Source: 630D-37 sp037478835
GTDB lineage: Bacteria > Chloroflexota > Anaerolineae > Anaerolineales > Villigracilaceae
DNA length: 64,000 bases
Assembly: GCA_037478835.1 (NCBI GenBank)
Contig: JBBFLV010000007.1
Span: forward strand, 1 to 64,000
Direction of reading: 5' to 3'
Shown here: piece after piece, positions 34,168 through 41,770 of the stretch
How positions within the stretch are numbered: position 1 is the first letter of the stretch
Layout of the letters: each line of letters starts with the position of its first letter
The notes under the pieces: generated by a model
Told to the model about the DNA's origin: nothing
Databases searched by the model: none
What the model saw: the letters and a program-made list of their open reading frames with translations, nothing else
Position numbers and translations under genes: made by a program

Positions 34168-37100
34168 CTACGGCACATAGCACTCGATGATCAACTGCGG
34201 TCGATTTGCGATCACCGTCGCATTGCCGCTGAACAGGTTCAGGAAATTGGCCACTGCATCGTCGTTGTCATCGAGGCTAAAGCGCAAGCGGATTTGTGTC
34301 ACTTTGCCATTGATACTCAAGAGATTGATTTGGTCTGCCACTGCAGTCAGATCAAAAACGTACCATCCACCATCCAAAACGGGGGTAAACGGCCCCAAAG
34401 TAGCACTCGCTGCTGCCTGGAAATCCGTCCTCTCTAATGCAGCAGCACCAAAAGTGCCCTTGCGAATATCCACTAAGACCCCACCAAAGTCATTGACTGG
34501 ATTGCCACCCCCGATAATTTTTTGCAGTTTCACTTTGAGCGTGACTTTGGTGATGATAGCGTTGTCCGGAATGGAATAGGTGGCAAAGGAGAGGATACTG
34601 CGAATTTGCTTTCGGTAGATATTATCTCCTATGCGAAGCGCACCCAAGGTATTGATTGCTCCTCCAAGGTTGGTATTTTCACCGCTTTCGACCACAAATC
34701 CATCCTGTGCGGCCAGTGATCGGAAGGTGTACATCCTATTTGCAGTGATGATAGTGTACTCTTCGCCTGTGGCGAAATTGCCGTTGCCAATTCCGCTTCC
34801 ACCGAGTGGGTTGCCTGCAGTATCCACAATTGAATCGTCGTCAATCAGGTCAAGACGTATTGTGCCACTGCCTGTGCCGGTGTTCACAGTAACGGTGTAC
34901 ACCGCCCCTGAGCCACTCACACCCGTCACACTCGCACCCGTAATGCCAGAGATGGATAGACTAAAGTCACTCACATCCACACCGGTCACGACTTCGCTGA
35001 AGGTAACGGTAAAGTCCACATTGGCAGTATTGGTCGGATTGGGGTTAGCGCGGACAATGGACAAAACAACTGGCACATCTTTATCCACCGTATAGGTCTC
35101 ACCACCGAAATCCCCATTGCCCGTGCCTACCCCACCTAGCGGATTGTTCGCACCATCTACAATTGAATCGTCGTCCGCCAGATTGAGACCAAGTGTGCCA
35201 CTGCCCGTACCGGTGTTCACGGTGACGGTGTAGGTTGTGCCGGAGCCGCTCACGCCGGTTACGCTGGCGCCTGTCAGGCCGCCGCCCATCGCCAGAGTGA
35301 AGTCGCTGGCGTCCACGCCGGTCACCGTTTCGCTGAAGGTGACGGTGAAGTTCACACTCGCGGCAGCGGTGGGATCGGCATCCGCGCGGACGAGGGAGGT
35401 GACGGTGGGGGCAGTGGTATCCGGCACAGTCTCATACGCGCCCATATCCACTGTTGCCGTGCCGTCGTTATTCCCGTCCTGAATGCGCGGGGTGCCATCC
35501 AGGTCGATGGTGACATCAACAGCGCTGTTGTTCCCGGCGTCAATGGCGGGTGAGCCATATCCCAAGCGCAGGTTGTCGTTGTCCGGGTCCACGAAGAGCG
35601 GGTCGGCATCCAGGTTGCCCTGGCCAGGCCAACCGCCTTGCACGATGCTGTAGGTGACATAGACGTTACTACTATCATTGTAGATTTCTGGCCCATTTGG
35701 GGCAGAATCACCCCACAAGATGCTGTTGACCAGCGTTAGATTGCTAGAGAGTTTGTTAAACACCCCGCCACCATAAGAGGCATCATTATTGAAAAAGGTA
35801 ACGTTTTTCAATATCGCTTGACTGTGTTCGTTGAACACCCCGCCGCCATAAGAGGCGGAGTTGTCAAAGAAGACGCCGTTGTTCATGTAGATTTGGCTAT
35901 ATAAGTAGTTGAACATTCCGCCGCCTTGGGTGGCCGAGTTGCCATAGAAAGAAACATTACGCATCACGATAGAATTAAACCAATCATTGAACGTCCCGCC
36001 GCCAGATGCATTCGACCGATTACCAACAAAGATGACATTGTCAAGCGTTGGGCTGCTTGAGTTCCAGTTATACATCCCACCACCATTCCCATTGCTGAAG
36101 TTGCCAGAGAATATGGTACTCACTATCTTTGGACTGCCCGGATGATTGATCATTCCTCCGCCACTCATGTTGTAATCAAGCCCGTCAGCCTTGCCAGCAG
36201 TGACCACAAAACCGTCCAGGATTGCGCTGCTGTTCACCCCGGTGCCAGTGACGACATGATAGGCGTTGTTGCCCTGGATGTCGTTCCACGTCTCGGCGAT
36301 AAAGTTGCCGTCGGTGTTGATGTCGTTCCGATCAATGTCACCGCTGAGGATGGTGGGGTTGGCCTGCCAGTCGCGTTGGTCACGGGAGGTCTCTGTCCCG
36401 GCAAAACCGCCATAGACTGCCACTCCGCTCTTCAGAGTGAAGGTATCGGTGCGGTTGCTGCCGGGGTAATGCACGCCAGCCTGGACCCATATTTCCTCGC
36501 CGCTGAGGGCCTGGGCCAGGGCGGTCTGCAGGGTGCAGGCGTTGTCCCACGAAGAGCAATCGCCACTGCCCTGCGCTGAGGAAGCGGCATAAAGGATGTG
36601 ATGGATGGCGACTTCTTGCGACGAGACCGTGGCTACTGGTTCTGGCTCGGTGTATTTGCGAACTCGAACGTCATCTTCGTAACGGTCCCATAACCAAAAC
36701 GCCCCCTGCCATGTGTGGTCAATCAGGTAAATCTGCATAGGAAGATCGAGCGGCAGGGCTTGTGTAAAGGTCGCCGACCAACTCTTATGGCCACCCGGCT
36801 CGAAGCCAGGCACCGAACTATGGAAGGCGAAACTACCGTCAGGACGCCGGATGACTTGTACGTAGTACTGGGGATTGTATTCTCGTGACCAGAAACTATC
36901 CTCTACAGTTTGGGAGTACTGCACCCCGTCTTGAATGACCTCGAAAAGAACCGGTCCCCAGTCCAAGATACGCATATGGGCTCTATTGGGGCCACTTTCA
37001 TCATCCCCTATGCCAATCCAACGATAGACATATCCTCCCTTGCAAAAGCGTAGTTCAAGCACCATAGGCCCTGTAAAGTACTGTTTGGATATGGCCATGG

Positions 37101-37710
37101 AGTCGGACTCAGTATACATGGGAGACCAATGCTCCAGACGTTGATTTTGCTCCCGCAGTACGCCTTGTCCTTGCAATACGACTTCCCACCTGGACAGGTC
37201 CAGAGAATTGTCGTCGAAATCGTCGCCAAAGACAAAGGTGTCCTGAATGTTGCTCATCGGAGAGGCTGTCGGATTTCCATAGAGCAGATAAATTGTGGTC
37301 GTTCCACCACCGGGGATCAGCGGAACTTTTACCCATACTTTCGTGTCAGGCTCACCAATCCCAAACTCGCCTTGAATCCCTTTTTCAATCCAGTAGTCAA
37401 GAAAGGTCTGAAAGTCTGCCGTAAAACGGATGTCCGAGCCATCCGGATTCATCTTGCCCTGGGCTACGAGGGTTTGGGTGTCGAATTGTATCAGCACCTG
37501 ATAGTCGGTTAGGGTTTCTGGATTGGCAGTGTTATCTATGACGATGGAGCGTGCATACCGCCAGGGCCTGGGATAATTGTTGCTCTGTGCCGTGGGAGCG
37601 GCGTAGAGGGTCCCCACTGCGCGCACTCGGTAAATAGGTGCCAAAGCCGCCAGGAGTGCAAAGACAAGCGACATGGAAAGCATGGACAGGATGTGTTTTC
37701 TTCGCAACAT
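34168..37710 (-). CDS. Giant secreted beta-helix surface protein
   Basis: 1180 residues from the ATG at 37710, seven bases after GGAG; ATG 37716 is an alternative. A Sec signal (about 6-30) is followed by a DUF2341-like domain (WRYARSIVIDN) and a concanavalin-like region. A right-handed beta-helix follows (about 390-700, with repeated GGGMYNW, GGGTFND, GGGVFNE turns) and a choice-of-anchor-Q-like stretch (YGSPAIDAGNNS). Two Ig-like repeats (TFSETVTGVD, TFSEVVTGVD) and a DNRLRE/CBM-like C-terminal domain end it. No LPxTG or C-terminal anchor is seen. Probably secreted or loosely cell-bound, with adhesive or carbohydrate-binding function. Base use is more AT-rich than neighbours. Confidence 0.82.
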   Translation of the reverse strand: MLRRKHILSMLSMSLVFALLAALAPIYRVRAVGTLYAAPTAQSNNYPRPWRYARSIVIDNTANPETLTDYQVLIQFDTQTLVAQGKMNPDGSDIRFTADFQTFLDYWIEKGIQGEFGIGEPDTKVWVKVPLIPGGGTTTIYLLYGNPTASPMSNIQDTFVFGDDFDDNSLDLSRWEVVLQGQGVLREQNQRLEHWSPMYTESDSMAISKQYFTGPMVLELRFCKGGYVYRWIGIGDDESGPNRAHMRILDWGPVLFEVIQDGVQYSQTVEDSFWSREYNPQYYVQVIRRPDGSFAFHSSVPGFEPGGHKSWSATFTQALPLDLPMQIYLIDHTWQGAFWLWDRYEDDVRVRKYTEPEPVATVSSQEVAIHHILYAASSAQGSGDCSSWDNACTLQTALAQALSGEEIWVQAGVHYPGSNRTDTFTLKSGVAVYGGFAGTETSRDQRDWQANPTILSGDIDRNDINTDGNFIAETWNDIQGNNAYHVVTGTGVNSSAILDGFVVTAGKADGLDYNMSGGGMINHPGSPKIVSTIFSGNFSNGNGGGMYNWNSSSPTLDNVIFVGNRSNASGGGTFNDWFNSIVMRNVSFYGNSATQGGGMFNYLYSQIYMNNGVFFDNSASYGGGVFNEHSQAILKNVTFFNNDASYGGGVFNKLSSNLTLVNSILWGDSAPNGPEIYNDSSNVYVTYSIVQGGWPGQGNLDADPLFVDPDNDNLRLGYGSPAIDAGNNSAVDVTIDLDGTPRIQDGNNDGTATVDMGAYETVPDTTAPTVTSLVRADADPTAAASVNFTVTFSETVTGVDASDFTLAMGGGLTGASVTGVSGSGTTYTVTVNTGTGSGTLGLNLADDDSIVDGANNPLGGVGTGNGDFGGETYTVDKDVPVVLSIVRANPNPTNTANVDFTVTFSEVVTGVDVSDFSLSISGITGASVTGVSGSGAVYTVTVNTGTGSGTIRLDLIDDDSIVDTAGNPLGGSGIGNGNFATGEEYTIITANRMYTFRSLAAQDGFVVESGENTNLGGAINTLGALRIGDNIYRKQIRSILSFATYSIPDNAIITKVTLKVKLQKIIGGGNPVNDFGGVLVDIRKGTFGAAALERTDFQAAASATLGPFTPVLDGGWYVFDLTAVADQINLLSINGKVTQIRLRFSLDDNDDAVANFLNLFSGNATVIANRPQLIIECYVP

Positions 37711-38177
37711 GCGCATTCTCCTTTCATCTCTCGAACACAAATGCTCCCAGGATCACTCTTATCAATCTGAAAACCGGCAATGTATGCTTACACGTACTCA
37801 TGCCAGTTTGGACTTTGGACAAATCAAAACCGCAAAAATTTTACTAAAATATTTCAAAAGTAAATAAAATATTTTTCCATCTTCTATAACCATAAAATTT
37901 ACCGTTGTTTACATAAGTCTCTGATCGCAATGGGATGCCAACAAGAAGGGTTCAATTTCCCAAAAGTCCAATTTAATAAAATATCACAAACTTATTATAC
38001 ACATTTTTTCTTATATGTCAAGTGGTTTCTTTTTGAAGACAAATAAAGTAATAAATTAAATAAATCTGCTATTTGCTATGGTTATTATCAGATTAATAAA
38101 ATGCAGAATATAAAGTTGCTGCAAAATACATCGCTTTACAAAGATAATTACAATATTTTAATAAAATGACCGCCTCG
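37711..38177. other. Strongly AT-rich intergenic region
   Basis: No convincing gene. From about 37790 to 38165 the sequence is dominated by A/T runs (AATAAAATATTTTT, TTAATAAAATA), in sharp contrast with the GC-rich surroundings. It contains the promoter of the surface-protein gene and probably marks a foreign or silenced segment. Confidence 0.6.
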
Positions 38178-38398
38178 TCAACCGACCACCGGCACCAAGT
38201 TCTCGATGGCGATCTTGCACTCCGTTTTGAGCCCGGCAATGTATTCGGATACATCCAGGATCTCAATGCCTACAATCCGTCCATCCGGAGCATAGTTGAT
38301 GGCCACCTCTTCGCCCAACCGCTGGGTGATCACTTCAACCGGTTCTTCGCTCAGGCGAATGTACAGGGCATCTACTTCAGCATCAATGTCACCTTCAT
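38178..38398 (-). pseudogene. Frameshifted DUF2283-type antitoxin-like gene
   Basis: A GGAGGAG site precedes ATG at 38398, reading MKVT, after which the frame breaks and hits a stop. One base over, the frame reads DAEVDALYIRLSEE, then GEEVAINYAPDGRIVGIEILDVSEYI to a stop at 38178. That is the DUF2283 signature. The open frame has no start codon of its own. The span of 221 bases is one short of a multiple of three, so a single-base deletion near codon 5 is the simplest reading. DUF2283 proteins are typical partners of DUF4258 toxins, and a DUF4258-like gene lies just upstream. Confidence 0.6.
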
Positions 38399-38412
38399 CG
38401 TTCTCCTCCGCG

Positions 38413-38598
38413 CTAAAAATAGAAAATGTAAACAGTCACAACAACCAGAACCTCCGATTCTTCGGCAACCATCACCAAGACCTGTTTCACAGCATAGTAG
38501 CGGCCTCCCCACAAGCGTTGGTACTGGAAATTCTTGCGATAACCGATGCGACCACGCCATGTTTTATCGCGAAGAGTTCTCCTACAGTCAAGAGCCAT
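38413..38598 (-). CDS. DUF4258/RelE-like toxin candidate, probably truncated
   Basis: 61 residues. The C-terminal part (KNFQYQRLWGGRYYAVKQVLVM then SEVLVVVTVYIFYF) has the strand pattern and VVTVY ending of DUF4258-type RelE-fold proteins. The N-terminal helices with the usual HARxRM-like motif are missing; the in-frame sequence extends upstream without a good start. It lies 14 bases upstream of the broken DUF2283 gene, the usual order of such pairs. Likely a decayed toxin-antitoxin remnant. Family call is moderate. Confidence 0.45.
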   Translation of the reverse strand: MALDCRRTLRDKTWRGRIGYRKNFQYQRLWGGRYYAVKQVLVMVAEESEVLVVVTVYIFYF

Positions 38599-38685
38599 TT
38601 GCCAAGTCGGATGAGGGATGATTTGACCAGCCTCCCCCGCATTTTTGTGCTAAACTATACGCATAAGCCACTTCAGGAGAATGCT

Positions 38686-39609
38686 ATGTCCGAACCTCTT
38701 GCGCGTATTACGGCTCAGAGCACGTTAAGCGCCGCGTTACCGGCTTGGAAGCTCTATCTGGAAGATCAAGGTCGCTCGCCGAACACGATCAAATCGTTCC
38801 TGGCCGATCTAAACCTGCTCGCCCAATATCTGCCTCCCGATCGTGCCCTGGGGGCAATTACCACCGATGATCTCCGCCGCTTTTTGCGCTGGCTGGAGAA
38901 AGAACGCGGTGTGCCTTGCAGCCCCAAGAGCCTTTCGCGGCGTATTACGGCGCTCAAATCCTTTTTCCGTTGGCTCCATCGTTACGGCGTGCTGGTGATG
39001 GACCCGGCAGAGAAGATCCCATCCATGACCGTCTATAGCCCTCTGCCGCAGGCGCTGACCGAAGAAGAGGAAGCCGCCGTACTGCGAGCCGCCGAGGCCA
39101 TGCGCCATGGCGATCGCCCCGATACGCGCCCCTATGCTTTGCTCCTGCTCCTGCTCACCACCGGGATCAAGAAAAGCGAATGTCTGGGCATCCATCTCAA
39201 CCACATCGAATTGCAAGGCCCTCAGGGACCGTATCTCTTCGTGCGTTACGCCAGCCCGGCCAACCGTTATAAGGAGCGCAAGCTACCGCTGACGGAAGAA
39301 TGGCTCGAGGCTTTCCAGGCCTATATCACTCAATATAATATCTCGGCGCAGCTCTTCCCCTGGTCGGCGCGGGCACTGGAATATGTGCTGGAAGAGATCG
39401 GTCAGGCAGCCGGCCTGGAAAAGCATCTTTCGTTCGATATGTGTCGCTGGACCTACGCGCTGCGCCAGTATCAGCAAGGTGTGGAAACCGATCTCATCCG
39501 TCAGCGGCTGGGGATCTCGCGCATTCAATGGCGCGAAGTTTTCCTCAAGTTACGCCGCCTGGCCGGGGAAGAAGTGACCACTTCCGAGGCCGCCGCGACC
39601 ACGGATTGA
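38686..39609 (+). CDS. Catalytically degenerate tyrosine-recombinase homologue (XerC/D-like)
   Basis: 307 residues from the ATG at 38686 (AGGAGA upstream). The N-terminal SAM-like core-binding domain (about 13-105, SPNTIKSFLADLNLLAQYL) and the C-terminal fold are clearly XerC/D-like. The catalytic set is lost, however: box I Arg is Lys162 (TTGIKKSE), the HxxR His is Asp251 (FDMCRW, only Arg254 kept), LGH is LGI (277) and the nucleophile Tyr is Phe286. The frame is intact and lies just before coaX. It probably binds DNA without cutting. Confidence 0.82.
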   Translation: MSEPLARITAQSTLSAALPAWKLYLEDQGRSPNTIKSFLADLNLLAQYLPPDRALGAITTDDLRRFLRWLEKERGVPCSPKSLSRRITALKSFFRWLHRYGVLVMDPAEKIPSMTVYSPLPQALTEEEEAAVLRAAEAMRHGDRPDTRPYALLLLLLTTGIKKSECLGIHLNHIELQGPQGPYLFVRYASPANRYKERKLPLTEEWLEAFQAYITQYNISAQLFPWSARALEYVLEEIGQAAGLEKHLSFDMCRWTYALRQYQQGVETDLIRQRLGISRIQWREVFLKLRRLAGEEVTTSEAAATTD

Positions 39610-39634
39610 AACCCGCAAGACGGGGAACTTGCCT

Positions 39635-40402
39635 ATGTTGCTCACCATTGACCTGGGAAACACCAACCTGACCCTCGGCCTTTACCAGGGCAAAACCCTC
39701 GGCCCGCACTGGCGCCTGGCCACCGATCATGCCCGTATGCCGGATGAATACGGCCTGCAATTCCTGGGCCTGCTCCAACATGCCGGCTATTCCCCGGCCG
39801 ATCTGGAGGGCATTTGCTTGGCCTCGGTCGTTCCCCCGTTGACCGGCCGCATCATCCAGGCCTGCCGGCAATATCTACAGCAGGAACCGCTCCTGGTCGA
39901 GGCCGGCATTCGCACCGGCATTCGCATCCGCTACGAGGACCCACGTCAGGTCGGGGCGGATCGCGTCGCCGACGCGGTAGCAGTCCATCATCTCTATGGC
40001 GGGCCGGCCTGTATCATCGATTTCGGCACGGCCACCACGTTCAACGCGCTGACCCGCGAGGGAGATTACCTGGGCGGTGCGATCACGGCGGGGATCGGCC
40101 TGGCGGCGGAGGCCCTCTTTCAGCGCGCGGCCAGGCTCCCGCGCATTGACCTGCAGCGCCCTCCCTCGGTGATCGGCCGCAACACCACCCACGCCATGCA
40201 ATCCGGCCTGCTTTTCGGCTATGTAGCGATGACCGAAGGCATGGTCGAGCGTTTCCGCGCCGAGCTGGGCGAGGATATGAAAGTAATCGCCACCGGTGGA
40301 TGGGTTGAACTGATCGCCCGTGAGACCAAGGCCATTGATATCGTAGCCCCCTGGCTCACGCTGGATGGGCTGCGCATTCTCTGGGAACTCAACCAAACCT
40401 AA
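39635..40402 (+). CDS. coaX: Type III pantothenate kinase
   Basis: 255 residues from the ATG at 39635. LLTIDLGNTNLTLGLYQG is the N-terminal phosphate motif, DPRQVGADRVADAVA and CIIDFGTATTFNAL the central ones, and GGAITAGIGLAAEALFQRAARLP completes the fold. It phosphorylates pantothenate in coenzyme A synthesis. An in-frame TTG at 39629 is less likely. It is followed 13 bases later by an LLM oxidoreductase gene. Confidence 0.93.
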   Translation: MLLTIDLGNTNLTLGLYQGKTLGPHWRLATDHARMPDEYGLQFLGLLQHAGYSPADLEGICLASVVPPLTGRIIQACRQYLQQEPLLVEAGIRTGIRIRYEDPRQVGADRVADAVAVHHLYGGPACIIDFGTATTFNALTREGDYLGGAITAGIGLAAEALFQRAARLPRIDLQRPPSVIGRNTTHAMQSGLLFGYVAMTEGMVERFRAELGEDMKVIATGGWVELIARETKAIDIVAPWLTLDGLRILWELNQT

Positions 40403-40415
40403 CTCAGGAGCCCCC

Positions 40416-41417
40416 ATGTATTTCGATGCTTCCCTTCCTCCCGTTCCGTTGGCGCAGGTGCCTGCGATTGCCCGCGCCGCTGAGGCCCTCGGTTTCCATG
40501 CCCTCTGGACGAGCGAAACCCAGCACGATCCGTTCCTCCCCTGCACGCTGATCGCCGAACACACACAGCGCCTGCACACCGGCACGGCGATCGCCGTTTC
40601 CTTTGCCCGTTCCCCGGCCAACCTGGCCTACACTGCCTGGGACCTGGCACAATACTCGAACGGTCGCTTCATCTTGGGGCTGGGCACCCAGGTCAAAGCA
40701 CACATTGAGCGTCGCTTCGGCATGGAATGGCCGGAATCGCCGGTGGGCAAATTGCGGGAGCAAATTCAGGTCATCCGCGCCTTTTGGGATACCTGGCAAA
40801 ACGGCGCGCGCCTGAACTTCCGCGGCGAATACTATAAAATCAGCCTGATGAGCCCCTTTTTCAATCCGGGGCCGATCGCCCATCCGAATATCCCGATCTA
40901 TATTGCCGGCGTGAACACCGGGCTGGCGCGCCTGGCAGGTGAGCTGTGTCAGGGGTTCCATGCGCATCCCTTCCACAGCCCGCGCTACCTGCGCGAGGTA
41001 ATCCTACCGGCGATTGAAGAGGGCCTGCAGCGCGCTGGTCGCCCTCGTTCGGAAATTCAGGTTTCGGTGACGGCTTTTGTGGCGACCAACGAGCAGGAAA
41101 AGGCCTTTGCCCGTTCCCAGATCGCCTTCTATGCTTCCACCCCTTCCTACCATTCGGTGATGGCGCTCCATGGCTGGCAGGAGGTTGCCGAGCGCCTTTC
41201 GGCGCATGCCGCGCGTGGCGAATGGGGCGAGATGCCCGGCCTGATCAGCGACGAGATGCTCGCCGAATTCTGCCTGGTGACATCGGAAGCCGATCTCCCT
41301 GCCGCTTTGCGCGAGCGCTATCAGGGATTGGCCGATCGCCTGGCGCTCTACACCCCCTTCATCCCCGGCGAAAAGGATGCCTTCTGGCAGACATTGACCC
41401 GGGAATTTGCCACGTAG
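40416..41417 (+). CDS. Luciferase-like (LLM) oxidoreductase, probably F420-dependent
   Basis: 333 residues from the ATG at 40416 (AGGAG upstream). LAQVPAIARAAEALGFHALWTSETQHDPFLP starts the barrel, with GLGTQVKAHIERRFGMEW and IPIYIAGVNTGLARLAGELCQGF further on. This pattern matches the F420-dependent branch seen in actinobacteria and Chloroflexota better than the FMN monooxygenases. The substrate is unknown. It implies F420 is present in the host, but no F420 synthesis gene is in the window. Confidence 0.85.
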   Translation: MYFDASLPPVPLAQVPAIARAAEALGFHALWTSETQHDPFLPCTLIAEHTQRLHTGTAIAVSFARSPANLAYTAWDLAQYSNGRFILGLGTQVKAHIERRFGMEWPESPVGKLREQIQVIRAFWDTWQNGARLNFRGEYYKISLMSPFFNPGPIAHPNIPIYIAGVNTGLARLAGELCQGFHAHPFHSPRYLREVILPAIEEGLQRAGRPRSEIQVSVTAFVATNEQEKAFARSQIAFYASTPSYHSVMALHGWQEVAERLSAHAARGEWGEMPGLISDEMLAEFCLVTSEADLPAALRERYQGLADRLALYTPFIPGEKDAFWQTLTREFAT

Positions 41418-41432
41418 CCGATGTGGAGGCCT

Positions 41433-41762
41433 ATGGAACTGAACGAATACCAGCAACGCTCGCGCGCCACGGCACGCTATCCGGCCATCGGCCATGCGGT
41501 GATCTATCCCACCCTCGGGTTGGTCAACGAGGCCGGAGAAGTGGCCGGCAAGATCAAGAAAATCTTTCGCGATAAAGGCGGCACGATCGCCGAAAGCGAT
41601 CGTCAAGCGCTCAAGGCCGAGCTCGGCGATGTGCTCTGGTACCTGGCACAGATGTGCACCGAACTTGGGCTGAGCCTGGAAGAAGTAGCCGCTCACAACC
41701 TGGAGAAACTTGCCGATCGTCAGGCGCGCGGCATGATCCAGGGCGAAGGCGATCAGCGCTGA
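41433..41762 (+). CDS. MazG-like nucleotide pyrophosphohydrolase
   Basis: 109 residues from the ATG at 41433 behind GTGGAGG. The metal-binding ExxE (NEAGEVAGKIKK) and ExxD (ELGDVLWYLA) motifs of the all-alpha NTP pyrophosphatase superfamily are both present. It probably hydrolyses non-canonical or excess nucleoside triphosphates. It is a single MazG domain, shorter than E. coli MazG. Neighbours are metabolic and do not define the substrate. Confidence 0.85.
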   Translation: MELNEYQQRSRATARYPAIGHAVIYPTLGLVNEAGEVAGKIKKIFRDKGGTIAESDRQALKAELGDVLWYLAQMCTELGLSLEEVAAHNLEKLADRQARGMIQGEGDQR

Positions 41763-41770
41763 GGTGCCTC

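Noticed and set aside
37630..37710. LPxTG-anchored protein hypothesis for the giant surface protein
   Set aside because: The N-terminal signal is clear, but the C-terminus (near 34168) ends in a beta domain with no LPxTG, hydrophobic tail or basic end.
38166..38621. 151-codon plus-strand open frame
   Set aside because: The minus strand explains this stretch better, as the DUF2283-like and DUF4258-like remnants. The plus frame shows no family features.
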